A stretch of DNA of 64,000 nt, taken from contig NZ_LT963352.1 of assembly GCF_900236475.1 (NCBI RefSeq), positions 8,279,001-8,343,000 of the forward strand, written 5' to 3'. The stretch's first letter is position 1. Each line of letters begins with the position of its first letter. The translations under genes and the position numbers were made by a program. Below are positions 41,660-49,926 of this stretch, piece after piece. A model generated the notes under the pieces. It worked only from the letters and a program-made list of their open reading frames with translations. It was not told the DNA's origin and did no database searches. The DNA is from Streptomyces chartreusis NRRL 3882 (GTDB lineage: Bacteria; Actinomycetota; Actinomycetes; Streptomycetales; Streptomycetaceae).

Positions 41660-42004
41660 ATGAGTCAGCTGTTCCCCGTCCTGGTCGTCGCGGGCGTCTT
41701 GGCGGTCGTCATGGGGTTCTTCGCCTGGCTGGCGTCCCTGGTCCGGCGCCGCGGGCTCGCCGGCTCGGGGATCAGCGCGGCCATGGCCTCCTACGAAGAG
41801 GCGTTCAAGGTGACGGCCCATGACGCGCACTACGAGATCCAGGCCCAGGCGGAGGCGCGGAGCCCCATGGCGGCGCCCGGCGATCCCTGGCGTCCGGGTC
41901 CGCACGGCTACGGCTCTCGGCGTGCCGACGGGTGGACGACGGTGCATCGGCGTCGCGTCTGGGGGAGGGCGCTGCGGCGGCGTCTCGGGCGGGCCTCTCG
42001 CTGA
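41660..42004 (+). CDS. small single-span membrane protein
   Basis: 114 residues starting at ATG 41660 after GAGGAG: one hydrophobic helix (FPVLVVAGVLAVVMGFFAWLASLV), a short helical segment and a basic Arg-rich tail. The family is not recognised. It follows the DUF4396 gene by 65 bp in the same direction and may share its transcript. Confidence 0.6.
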   Translation: MSQLFPVLVVAGVLAVVMGFFAWLASLVRRRGLAGSGISAAMASYEEAFKVTAHDAHYEIQAQAEARSPMAAPGDPWRPGPHGYGSRRADGWTTVHRRRVWGRALRRRLGRASR

Positions 42005-42117
42005 ACTCCCGGTCACGGGCAGTGGTCTGGATCACACGGCGCGGATTGAGTGCCCGGGCCGGGCGATGTCCGTACCCCTGGGCGACGGGGCGGGGCCGGA
42101 TGCGAGGATGAGGCGCC

Positions 42118-42795
42118 ATGACAGCTGGGCGGTGCGCTCGCACGATACGGGCCGCGGTGTTCGCGGCCGTCTGTGTCGTGCTCGCCGCCCTGGGGCACGT
42201 CATGATGTCCGGCGACCATGTGCCCCTCCGGACGCTGCTGGCCGGCTGGGCCGTGACGGGCGTGGCGGGCTGGTGCCTGGCGGGCCGCGAACGCGGACTC
42301 CGGCTGGTCGTCGCCGTCGCGGTGGCCGTCCAGACGGCTCTGCACTCGGCGTTCTCGCTCGCACCGGCGGACGGCTCATCGACTGGTGCGCACTCCCTGC
42401 GCGGGGACTCCATGGACATGGGGACCAGCGGTGCGGGATCCCTGGGGCACGGCATGGGTTCCACGGAGTCCATGCCCAAGCCCATGTCCGCGCACCTGGG
42501 GCACGCGGGACACACCCCCGACGGTGACTCGTCCCTCGGCATGCTCGCCGCCCACCTGCTCGCCGCCCTGCTGTGCGGCCTGTGGCTGGGGCACGGGGAG
42601 CGGGCCGTCTTCCGTCTCCTGCGTGCCGTGGGCGGCCGGCTGGCCGCGCCGCTGCGGCTGCTGTTCGCCCTGCCCGCACCGCCGCCCGCGCCCGTGCGCG
42701 TACGGCGGCGGTCCTCGGACCGGGCGCCGCGTCTCCTCCTCCTCGTCCACGCGGTCACCTCTCGAGGGCCACCCGTGAGGGCCGCTGCCGTCTGA
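42118..42795 (+). CDS. Met/His-rich membrane protein (probable copper-related)
   Basis: 225 residues. There are hydrophobic helices at about 8-30, 38-55 and 58-75, then an extended loop unusually rich in Met, His, Gly and Ser (DSMDMGTSGAGSLGHGMG, MPKPMSAHLGHAGH). A further helix (MLAAHLLAALLCGLWLG) and a basic Pro/Arg tail follow. MxM and HxxH-type repeats are typical of Cu(I)-binding segments. The next gene is an ECF sigma factor and the previous unit has a CsoR-like operator. The copper role is inferred from composition and neighbours. Confidence 0.7.
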   Translation: MTAGRCARTIRAAVFAAVCVVLAALGHVMMSGDHVPLRTLLAGWAVTGVAGWCLAGRERGLRLVVAVAVAVQTALHSAFSLAPADGSSTGAHSLRGDSMDMGTSGAGSLGHGMGSTESMPKPMSAHLGHAGHTPDGDSSLGMLAAHLLAALLCGLWLGHGERAVFRLLRAVGGRLAAPLRLLFALPAPPPAPVRVRRRSSDRAPRLLLLVHAVTSRGPPVRAAAV

Positions 42796-43022
42796 CGGCA
42801 GCCGGCAGGTCCCGGGGCGGTCCCGTGCCCCCCGGTGTCGGCCGTATGCCCGTACGTCCCCTGTGATGCCGTGCCTTCGGGCAGCCGCGCCCGCACAGAG
42901 GTCGTCCGGGAACCGGCCCATCCCTCACTCACCGGACCGCGCGGCCATGCGCGCACGCCGGGCATCGCGTACGCCTGCGTGCTCTCCATCCCGTGGTCCC
43001 GGAACTCCGAGAAGGACATCAG

Positions 43023-43655
43023 GTGATCACTCCTGCCCTGCCCCTTGCGCACGAGAGAAGAGAGCCCCCGGCGTCGGCCGACGAGTCGATAACCGCCTGG
43101 GCGCTGGCCGCCCGCGGCGGTGACCCCGCCGCCGTCGACCACTTCGTGCGCGCCCTGCACCGCGACGTGATCCGCTACGTCGCCCACCTGTGCGCCGATC
43201 CGCAGGCCGTGGACGATCTGGCGCAGGACACGTTCCTGCGGGCGCTCGGCAGCCTGCACCGGTTCGAGGGCCGTTCCTCGGCGCGTACCTGGCTGCTGGC
43301 GATCGCCCGGCGCGCGGTGGCCGACAGCCTCCGGTACACCGCCGTCCGCCCCCGCCCGGCCGACCTGCCCGACTGGCAGCTGGCGGTCGAGCTCGCCCAG
43401 CCGCGCGGACTGCCCGGCTTCGACGACGGCGTGGCCCTGCTGGAGCTGCTGGCCGCACTGCCGCACGAGCGGCGCGAGGCGTTCGTCCGCACGCAGTTGC
43501 TGGGCCTGCCGTACGCGGAGGCGGCCGAGCTGAGCGACTGTCCGGTCGGCACCGTCCGCTCCCGTGTGGCCCGCGCCCGGGCGACGCTGCTGGCCCTGCT
43601 CGCCGAGGCGGAGCAACCGGCGCGGGCGGCGTCACCCGCCCTGGCCGCGGCCTGA
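43023..43655 (+). CDS. ECF-family RNA polymerase sigma factor
   Basis: 210 residues. Region 2 (about 45-110) reads FVRALHRDVIRYVAHLC...AVDDLAQDTFLRALGSLHRF...ARTWLLAIARRAVADSLR, with the core-binding and -10 motifs. Region 4 (about 140-190) reads LLAALPHERREAFVRTQLLGLPYAEAAELSDCPVGTVRSRVARARATLL, the HTH for -35 recognition. GTG 43023 is preferred; the upstream GTG 42993 is also in frame. No anti-sigma gene with a zinc-finger motif follows. The upstream Met/His-rich membrane protein could be its sensor. A terminator closes the unit. Confidence 0.93.
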   Translation: MITPALPLAHERREPPASADESITAWALAARGGDPAAVDHFVRALHRDVIRYVAHLCADPQAVDDLAQDTFLRALGSLHRFEGRSSARTWLLAIARRAVADSLRYTAVRPRPADLPDWQLAVELAQPRGLPGFDDGVALLELLAALPHERREAFVRTQLLGLPYAEAAELSDCPVGTVRSRVARARATLLALLAEAEQPARAASPALAAA

Positions 43656-43670
43656 CGCGCCCCGGTCCTC

Positions 43671-43698
43671 GGCGCCCGCCGGGCCATCGGCGGGCGCC
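43671..43698. terminator. strong bidirectional terminator
   Basis: GGCGCCCGCCG (43671-43681) is exactly complementary to CGGCGGGCGCC (43688-43698), with a 6-nt loop, between the convergent sigma-factor and hydrolase genes. Confidence 0.85.
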
Positions 43699-43737
43699 GG
43701 CTCGCGTGCGAGCACCGGCCCGAGTCCTGACGGGACC

Positions 43738-44547
43738 TCAGCCACCTGCCTCCACCTCACGCCAGAACGCGTCGACCCGGGCGTTGAACACGTCCGGCAC
43801 CTCCTGGAAGGGCTGATGCGCCTCCCCGGGCAGTACCTCGAACCCGGCGCCCGGGATGCTGTCCGCGACGACGCGGCCGAGGCGTGGCGGCGTGGCGAGG
43901 TCGAGCTCGCCGGAGAGGACGAGGGTCGGCGCGGTGATCCGGCCGAGACGGTCGAGCGTGTCGTGGTCGGCGAACGCCGCGAGCTGGCGCTGGAACGCCT
44001 CGACGGACTGCGGGTGCTCGAAGGCGAGCGTCTCCTCGACGAACTGGTCGACCATGCCGTCGGCGTGGGCGCGAGGCGTGTAGATCCACAGGAAGAACGC
44101 CTCGAGCATCGCCCGCTCGTCCGGGGCGCGCTCTACCATCCAGCGCCAGAAGCGCGTCATGGCTCGGAAGTAGGCGTCCGGGCGAGCCACCGTGCTCATG
44201 AGGACGAGACTGCGGACCACGTCAGGATGGCGGAGCGCCAGCTCCTGCGCGATGAAGCTGCCTCCCGAGAAACCGGCGACATGGGCGGCCGGAACCTGGA
44301 GCGCCCGGAGCAGCGCCGCGGCGTCGTCGGCCATCCGCGGCACGGACAGCGGCTCCTCGGGAAGCGGCGTACGCCCGGCGCCACGGTTGTCGAAGGCCGT
44401 GAGCCGGTAGCGGTCGGCGAGCCCGTCGAGCTGCGACTGCCACGCTTCCACGGGGTCCCCGAGTCCCGAGATGAGCAGGACGTCGGGTCCCTGACCTCGT
44501 CGTTCGACCCAGAGCTCCACACCGTCGGCGTTGACCGTCCGTCCCAT
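43738..44547 (-). CDS. alpha/beta hydrolase
   Basis: A 269-residue alpha/beta-hydrolase of the 3-oxoadipate enol-lactonase/haloperoxidase-like class. The oxyanion region is LLISGLGDPVEAW, the nucleophile elbow is AGFSGGSFIAQ (Ser), the acid is LSGELDLATPP (Asp) and the base is LPGEAHQPFQE (His). It has the complete triad and normal length. It lies 30 bp downstream of the BBE-type oxidase and is probably cotranscribed. The substrate is unknown. Confidence 0.9.
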   Translation of the reverse strand: MGRTVNADGVELWVERRGQGPDVLLISGLGDPVEAWQSQLDGLADRYRLTAFDNRGAGRTPLPEEPLSVPRMADDAAALLRALQVPAAHVAGFSGGSFIAQELALRHPDVVRSLVLMSTVARPDAYFRAMTRFWRWMVERAPDERAMLEAFFLWIYTPRAHADGMVDQFVEETLAFEHPQSVEAFQRQLAAFADHDTLDRLGRITAPTLVLSGELDLATPPRLGRVVADSIPGAGFEVLPGEAHQPFQEVPDVFNARVDAFWREVEAGG

Positions 44548-44577
44548 GTTGGGCCTCCTGGAAGGGTTCCGTGGTCG

Positions 44578-45960
44578 TCATTCCCGCGCCGGCGCGATGT
44601 TCTGGTTGGCGTGGAACAGGTTGTCCGGATCGTAGGTCCGCTTGATGCGGGCGAGCCTGTCGTAGTGGTCGCGGTAGGTCGCCCGGACCCTTTCCCGGCC
44701 CTCGCCCGTGCCCATGAAGTTCACGTACGAGCCGCCCATGGAGTACGGGTGCAGATCCTCCTGGTAGCCGACGCACCACTGCCTGATGATCCCGGCGTTG
44801 GCCGGATCGGGGTCGACACCGGCGAAGACGCCGGACCAGACCGCGTCCCGGTAGCTCCACGCGGTGTCGTCCGGGCCCACCCGGTGGGCGGCTCCGTCGA
44901 CCGGGTAGAGGTGCATCAGTGAGAGCTGCGTGGGATTGTTCTCGCCGTACTTGAGGTGGATGTCCAGGGCGGCGTCGGGGATGTGGTCGAAGAAGTCGCC
45001 GCGCCAGTACCACTGGTAGCCGGTCGGGATCAGTTCGTCGAACATGCTCTGCAACGCGACATAGGGCATCGGTGTCGCGAAGTGGAAGGCCGGCGGGCCG
45101 GGCTCCTCGACCACGGAGAGAGCCTCGTCGAGCCGGTCCGGATCGCCGGTGTGGCACCACACGATGCCGCAGACCTTCTGCCGGTGGATCTCCTCGGGGA
45201 AGGGCGGGCCGGGCGGGACGACGAAGACGGTGAAGAAGCCGTACACGTCCTCCGGCGCCTGGGGGAGGAACTCGCGGTACCACCCCAGCACTTCGCGGGT
45301 GCGCTCGACCGGCCAGACGGTCACCCCGGCCCCGACCGTGTCCACCGGGTGCAGCCGGTAGGTGAGGGACGTCGCGATGCCGAAGTTGCCGCCGCCGCCG
45401 CGCAAGGCCCAGAACAGGTCCGGGTGTTCGGTCGCGTTCGCGGTGACGAGGCTGCCGTCGGCCAGCACGACGTCCGCGCTGATCAGGTTGTCCGCGGTCA
45501 GGCCGTACTGACGGGTGAGATAACCGTGTCCGCCGCCGAGGGTCAGGCCTCCGACGCCGGTCATCGAGATGATGCCCGTGGGAGTGGCGAGGCCGAAGGC
45601 GTGCGTGGCGTGGTCCAGGTCGCCGAGCTGGCTGCCCCCGCCGGCCTGCGCGGTCTTCGCGGCGGGGTCGACGCGCACCCCGCGCATCGGCGAGAGGTCG
45701 ATGGTCACGCCGTCGTCCACCAGGCACAGGCCCGGGCCGCTGTGCCCGCCGCCCCGTACGGCGAGTTCGAGACCGTGGTCGCGGACGAAGGTCACCGCCG
45801 CCATGACGTCCGCGGCGTCCGCGCACCGCACGATGGCGGCGGGACGCTTGTCGATCATCGCGTTGTAGATCTTGCGGGCCTGGTCGTACTCGGCGTCCTG
45901 CGGGCCTATGACCGGCCCCCGCAATGTCGTCCGCATGCCTTCCAGAGTGGCGCTGTCCAT
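44578..45960 (-). CDS. BBE-type FAD-linked oxidoreductase (monocovalent)
   Basis: A 460-residue FAD-binding PCMH/berberine-bridge-enzyme-like protein. RGGGHSGPGLCLVDDGVTIDLS carries the histidine that links the flavin 8-alpha position. The second attachment site of bicovalent BBE enzymes, a Cys in GxCPxVGxGG, is replaced by TPTGIISMTGVGG, so I expect single covalent linkage. The C-terminal BBE motif is DPDNLFHANQNI. Members oxidise sugars, alcohols or natural-product intermediates with O2. ATG 45960 follows GAGGAG. It forms a two-gene unit with the alpha/beta hydrolase. Confidence 0.92.
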   Translation of the reverse strand: MDSATLEGMRTTLRGPVIGPQDAEYDQARKIYNAMIDKRPAAIVRCADAADVMAAVTFVRDHGLELAVRGGGHSGPGLCLVDDGVTIDLSPMRGVRVDPAAKTAQAGGGSQLGDLDHATHAFGLATPTGIISMTGVGGLTLGGGHGYLTRQYGLTADNLISADVVLADGSLVTANATEHPDLFWALRGGGGNFGIATSLTYRLHPVDTVGAGVTVWPVERTREVLGWYREFLPQAPEDVYGFFTVFVVPPGPPFPEEIHRQKVCGIVWCHTGDPDRLDEALSVVEEPGPPAFHFATPMPYVALQSMFDELIPTGYQWYWRGDFFDHIPDAALDIHLKYGENNPTQLSLMHLYPVDGAAHRVGPDDTAWSYRDAVWSGVFAGVDPDPANAGIIRQWCVGYQEDLHPYSMGGSYVNFMGTGEGRERVRATYRDHYDRLARIKRTYDPDNLFHANQNIAPARE

Positions 45961-46148
45961 GGTGATCTCCTCGGGGCGCCCGACCGTACTGACATGACCA
46001 GCCTCCCGCCGACGGCCGAGCGACGCATGTCCGGCGGTCCACCGCTCACGGTCGTGATCATGCTGGTGGGCGGCCATGGTGGTGGCCGCGCACCCTGCCA
46101 CCTGCGCGAGTACGACGACCGCCGCGTCGCCGAAGAAGGGAGAAGCCC

Positions 46149-46745
46149 GTGCCCGACCCCGGCTGCGTCCGCCTCTTCACCACGACGCTCGGCGCCGCCG
46201 GCGCTCCCGCCGTGCTGGTGCACGGTTGGGGCGGGGACGGCCGGGAGTGGTCCCCGCACGCCGAGGTCCTGGCCCGGCACTTCCGGGTGATCGTGCCCGA
46301 CCTGCGCGGACGCGGCCGTTCCCAGGTGCCGGGCGAGGGCAACACACCCGCCGAGACTGCGGACGAACTGGCCGCGCTGCTCGACACCCTCACCCCCGGG
46401 CCGGCGACCGCCGTCGGGCACTCGATGGGAGGCCAGGTCGTCAACCTGCTCGCCGTACGGCAGCCCCACCTGGTCCGCTCGGCCGTCGCCCTGGACCCGG
46501 CCCATGGCGCCCACGGCACCGAGGGGGAGGAGATCCCCGCCCGGCTCGCGGACTACCGCGCGCACGGCGCCCGCGCCGCGGCGGCCTTCGTCGCCGCCGC
46601 CTTCGGCCCTACCGCCTGCGCCGCCGCACCCGGCCCGCGCTCACCGTCTGGACCTCGGCTCAGGCGGCCGCCTGGGAGCGCGGCACCCTGACAGCGGACG
46701 GTCCGGCTGCTGCGCGACTGGACGGACCGCGTCAGGCCGGTGTGA
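46149..46745 (+). pseudogene. degraded alpha/beta hydrolase
   Basis: The reading frame starts well (ATG 46149; VLVHGWGGDGREWSP oxyanion region; AVGHSMGGQVVNLLA nucleophile elbow) but derails near 46620. After VAAAFGPTA the frame turns to Pro/Arg/Ser-rich nonsense and stops at about 46690. Homology resumes in a second frame (RPALTVWTSAQAAAWERGTL, about 46635-46690) and again in the third (LLRDWTDRVRPV, stop at 46743-46745). The cap region and the catalytic histidine segment are missing. This pattern means at least two frame changes plus internal deletions. The remnant tail overlaps the 3' end of the convergent P450 gene. Confidence 0.75.
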
Positions 46746-48018
46746 CCTCGACCGGCAGCTTCTTGATGCCGTTGACGAAGTTGGAGCGCACCCGCGGCAC
46801 CTCGCCCGCCAGGCGGATGTCCGCCAGGCGCGGGATCAGCTCCTCGAACATGATCCGGATCTCGGTGCGCGCGAGCAGGTTGCCCAGGCACAGATGGGGG
46901 CTGCCCTTGCCGAAGGTGACGTGGTCGTTGTCCGTGCGCGTGACGTCGAAGTCGTACGGGTCGTCGAAGACGTCCTCGTCGCGGTTGCCGGAGGCGAACC
47001 ACATCACGACCTTGTCGCCCTCCCTGACCTGCTTGCCGCCCAGTTCGACGTCGCGCGTGGCGGTGCGGCGGAAGTGGTAGACGGGGGAGGCCCAGCGCAG
47101 GAACTCCTCGACCGCGGCCGGGATCAGCGAGGGGTCCTCCTGGAGGCGGGCCAGCTGTTCGGGGTGCTGGATGAGGGCCAGCATGGAGTGGGAGATGGTG
47201 TGGCGGGTCGTCTCGTTGCCGGCGACGACCAGGAGGAGGAAGTAGTTGTCGAAGTCCTGCGGGGAGAGCGGGACTCCGTCGCGGGGTGTGGTGTTGACCA
47301 GCCGGGACACCAGGTCGGTGCCGTCGCCGCCCCGGCGCTGCCGCGCCAGCTCCCGCCCGTACTCGAAGACCTCCAGTGACGCGGGGGAGCGGAAGGGCAG
47401 GTCGCGGTACTGCTCGCTCTCCTCGCTGTGCAGCAGGACGTCCGCGTAGTCGGGGTCGGTGTGGCCGATGATGCGGTTGCCCCAGTCGATGAGCTTCTGG
47501 TTGTCCTCCGGGGGCACGTCCAGCAGCCGGGCGAGGACGTTGATCGGGAAGTCCGCCGAGACGTCCGCCACGAAGTCGAAACGGCCCTTGGCGAGGGCGG
47601 CGTCCAGGGTCCGCGCGGTCAGGCCGCGCAGGAAGTCGGTGTAGCCGCTGATCACGTTCGCGCCGAACTGCCGCTGGATCAGGCTGCGCAGCGCCCGGTG
47701 CCGGACCCCGTCCAGTTCGAGGATCGAGGCGCGCTTCTTGATCTGGTCGTCGTCGACCTCTTCCAGGTTGACGAACTTCGTGGACGTGAAGGTCTCCGGG
47801 TCGCGGTCCACCCGGACGATGTCCTCGTGCCGGGTCACCGCCCAGAAGCCGGAGTTGGGCGCTTCCTCGGGCTGCCAGTGCACCGGGTCCTCGTGGCGCA
47901 GGGTGTGGAACATCCGCCAGGGCGTCACGCCGTCCGTGAAGTGGTTCAGGTCGGCGAGGTTCACGTCGGCCAGGGGCAGCGGCTCGCGCACGGCGTCGGG
48001 CAGGGTCTCGGTCGTCAT
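46732..48018 (-). CDS. cytochrome P450 (CYP125/142-like haem motif)
   Basis: A 428-residue soluble P450. The I-helix is LLLVVAGNETTRHTIS (A-G-x-E-T), the K-helix ExxR is in VEEFLRWASP, and the haem loop FGKGSPHLCLGNLLARTEI carries the cysteine ligand. This loop has one more residue between Phe and Cys than P450cam, as in the FGGGGPHFCLG form of CYP125/CYP142 and terpene hydroxylases. ATG 48018 lies 29 bp after the glutamine-synthetase-like gene, in the same transcript. Its redox partners are almost certainly the divergently transcribed ferredoxin and reductase (49737-51135). It probably hydroxylates the substrate of the amine/aromatic pathway, although the exact step is unknown. Confidence 0.93.
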   Translation of the reverse strand: MTTETLPDAVREPLPLADVNLADLNHFTDGVTPWRMFHTLRHEDPVHWQPEEAPNSGFWAVTRHEDIVRVDRDPETFTSTKFVNLEEVDDDQIKKRASILELDGVRHRALRSLIQRQFGANVISGYTDFLRGLTARTLDAALAKGRFDFVADVSADFPINVLARLLDVPPEDNQKLIDWGNRIIGHTDPDYADVLLHSEESEQYRDLPFRSPASLEVFEYGRELARQRRGGDGTDLVSRLVNTTPRDGVPLSPQDFDNYFLLLVVAGNETTRHTISHSMLALIQHPEQLARLQEDPSLIPAAVEEFLRWASPVYHFRRTATRDVELGGKQVREGDKVVMWFASGNRDEDVFDDPYDFDVTRTDNDHVTFGKGSPHLCLGNLLARTEIRIMFEELIPRLADIRLAGEVPRVRSNFVNGIKKLPVEVTPA

Positions 48019-48047
48019 CGACGGGCTCCTCGGCGTCACGGGTGGCG

Positions 48048-49397
48048 TCACAGGTGGAAGGCGTACTCGGTGAACTCCCAGTCGGTGACGTGCCGGTGGA
48101 AGCGTTCGACCTCGTCGCGCTTGTAGGAGAGGAAGGACGTGGTGAAGCCCTTGCCGAGCAGGTCGGTCAGGGCGGTGTCCGCCTCCAGCGCGTCCAGCGC
48201 GGCGGACAGGGTCTGCGGGAGGACGGCGGAGCGGGCGCTGTCGTAGCCGTAGCCCTCCAGCGGCGCGGGCGGGTCCTCGCCGGCCAGGACACCCAGCAGG
48301 GCGGCGGCCGTCGTCCCGGCGATCGCCAGATAGGGGTTGGCGCTCGCGTCGCCCAGCCGCAGTTCGAGCCGGGCACCGGAGCCGCGCTCGGGCGGGATGC
48401 GCACCATGGCGCTGCGGTTGTCCAGCCCCCAGTCGATCAGCCAGGGCGCGAGCGTGTCCGGGCCGAAGCGTTTGTACGAGTTCACGGTGGGGTTGAGCAG
48501 CGCGGCCAGGGCGGGCGCGTGGGCGAGGATGCCGGCGACGGCGTGCCGGGCGGTGGTGGACAGGCCGTAGGGGCCCGACGGGTCGTCGAAGGTGTTGCGG
48601 CCCTCGGTGTCGTCGCAGGAGAGGTGGAGATGGAAGCCGGAGCCGCCCGCGTCGTTGAAGGGCTTGGCCATGAAGGTGGCCAGTCTGCCTTCCTTGCGGG
48701 CCAGTTCCTTGATCGCGGCCTTGAAACGGAAGGACCGGTCGGCGGCCGACACGGCGTCGGAGTGCGCCAGGTTGATCTCGATCTGGCCGCCGTCGAACTC
48801 GTGGTTGCCGCTGATCGCCCCGACCCTCAGATCGCGCACGTGGCGCAGGGTGCGCAGGAGATGGTTGTCCGGGTCGGCGCGCAGCCCGGCCGTGTAGACG
48901 ACACCGGGATCGGGTGCGTAGCGGCGCCAGCCGCCGGCCGGGTCCGGTTCGCACAGGAAGTACTCCAGCTCGGGTCCGACCACCGGCCGCAGCCCGTGCT
49001 CGGCGCACCGGGCGAGGACGGCGCGCAGCAGGTCGCGGGGTGACTCGGGCGCGGGTGCGCCGGTCGCCGGGTCGACGACCTCGCCCAGACAGGCTGCCAC
49101 CCCCGGTTCCCAGGGCAGCGGCACCAGCGTGTCGAGGTCCGGGCGTACACAGATGTCGGGCAGCCCCGCGTCGAGCCCGCCGCCGACCGGGACCACATCG
49201 CCCTGCGGGCTGGTGTGGTAGACCGCCCGGCAGAACGCGAGACCGTGCTCACAGGCCCGGGGCAGCTCCTCCAGCAGCACGTCACGCCCCCGGTCGGTGC
49301 CGATGAGGTCGGGATAGGTCACCCGGACCACGTCGATGCCGTCGGCGGCGAGCCGCTGCATGTGGCGGCGGACTTCTTCAAGGTCGTGAGCGCTCAC
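48048..49397 (-). CDS. glutamine-synthetase-like gamma-glutamyl-amine ligase (GlnA3/GlnA4/PuuA type)
   Basis: A 449-residue class I GS-fold enzyme. The conserved blocks are VGPELEYFL (metal Glu), NHEFDGGQIEIN, GSGFHLHLSC (metal His), LNPTVNSYKRFGP and NRSAMVRIP, with RLELRLGDASANPYLA near the end. The adenylylation tyrosine loop and several ammonium-site residues of true GlnA are not apparent. Streptomyces homologues of this type (GlnA3, GlnA4) gamma-glutamylate polyamines or ethanolamine, and Pseudomonas/Rhodococcus relatives act on aniline or isopropylamine. GTG 49397 follows GAGGAG. A promoter with an overlapping GTTTG-N4-CAAAC operator lies ~115-155 bp upstream. The PuuC- and PuuD-like genes downstream complete a gamma-glutamyl amine route. 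Confidence 0.9.
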   Translation of the reverse strand: MSAHDLEEVRRHMQRLAADGIDVVRVTYPDLIGTDRGRDVLLEELPRACEHGLAFCRAVYHTSPQGDVVPVGGGLDAGLPDICVRPDLDTLVPLPWEPGVAACLGEVVDPATGAPAPESPRDLLRAVLARCAEHGLRPVVGPELEYFLCEPDPAGGWRRYAPDPGVVYTAGLRADPDNHLLRTLRHVRDLRVGAISGNHEFDGGQIEINLAHSDAVSAADRSFRFKAAIKELARKEGRLATFMAKPFNDAGGSGFHLHLSCDDTEGRNTFDDPSGPYGLSTTARHAVAGILAHAPALAALLNPTVNSYKRFGPDTLAPWLIDWGLDNRSAMVRIPPERGSGARLELRLGDASANPYLAIAGTTAAALLGVLAGEDPPAPLEGYGYDSARSAVLPQTLSAALDALEADTALTDLLGKGFTTSFLSYKRDEVERFHRHVTDWEFTEYAFHL

Positions 49398-49510
49398 CGT
49401 TGTCTCCTCGGGCGGACGTCGGGACACCTCCGGGACCAGGGGCCGGGGAGGCGGGTGGCGTGGGGAACGAGCGGCCGGGCGCGGCGGAGCCAGGGACCGC
49501 CCAGGGCTTT

Positions 49511-49524
49511 GTTTGATGCCAAAC
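49511..49524. promoter_or_regulatory. operator site S1 (shared palindrome) over the glnA-like/P450 promoter
   Basis: GTTTG-ATGC-CAAAC, a perfect 5+5 inverted repeat. On the minus strand it overlaps the -10 of a promoter TTGCGG-N17-TACCGT (-35 complement at 49546-49551, -10 complement at 49523-49528). The same palindrome recurs at S2 and, with one or two changes, at four other promoters in the island. Confidence 0.75.
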
Positions 49525-49588
49525 GGTAGGACCGGCCGGGGGGTGCCGCAAGAGGGCGGGAGCAAGAATTTATCCATCCGGATAGCTA

Positions 49589-49617
49589 TTGACCAGACCC
49601 CCGCCCCTGCCTACCTT
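49589..49617 (+). promoter_or_regulatory. promoter of the ferredoxin/reductase/hpa operon
   Basis: TTGACC (49589-49594), a 17-nt spacer, then TACCTT (49612-49617): a good match to the Streptomyces housekeeping consensus. The start of transcription would fall within operator S2, which begins at the next base. This implies repression by occlusion, with a leader of about 110 nt before the ferredoxin ATG. Confidence 0.65.
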
Positions 49618-49631
49618 GTTTGAAGCCAAAC
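49618..49631. promoter_or_regulatory. operator site S2 (shared palindrome) over the ferredoxin operon start site
   Basis: GTTTG-AAGC-CAAAC, a perfect 5+5 inverted repeat directly abutting the -10 of the plus-strand promoter. It is 107 bp from S1. The two sites serve the two divergent units in the 49398-49736 gap, which otherwise contains no gene. Confidence 0.75.
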
Positions 49632-49736
49632 GAGTTCGGGGTCGCGGTGATCGCACCCCGTTGGCCGGGGCCCGGCCCTTTCCGGCCGGGCCCCATTCAC
49701 CCCGCTTCGACGCCCTCACATTCAGGAGGACCGGCC

Positions 49737-49925
49737 ATGAAGGTCGTCGTCGACATGAACAAGTGCCAGGACCACGGCCAGTGCGTCTTCGCGGCCCCCG
49801 ACGTCTTCCGGATGGAGGACGACGGCCGCCTGGCCTACGTCCCCGACCCCGACGACGCCCTGCGCGACGAGGTCGAGGAGGCTGCGGACGTCTGCCCGCT
49901 CCAGGCCATCCGGATCGAGGACTGA
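49737..49925 (+). CDS. [3Fe-4S]/[4Fe-4S] ferredoxin, P450 redox partner
   Basis: 62 residues with the single-cluster ferredoxin pattern: C-QDHGQ-C near residues 10-16 and a later C-PLQAI near 54. The second position of the usual CxxCxxC pattern is non-cysteine (His in CQDHGQC), giving the three-cysteine type common in Streptomyces P450 operons. ATG 49737 follows AGGAGG. It transfers electrons from the adjacent reductase to the P450 encoded divergently. The next gene starts 1 nt after its stop. Confidence 0.93.
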   Translation: MKVVVDMNKCQDHGQCVFAAPDVFRMEDDGRLAYVPDPDDALRDEVEEAADVCPLQAIRIED

Positions 49926-49926
49926 C

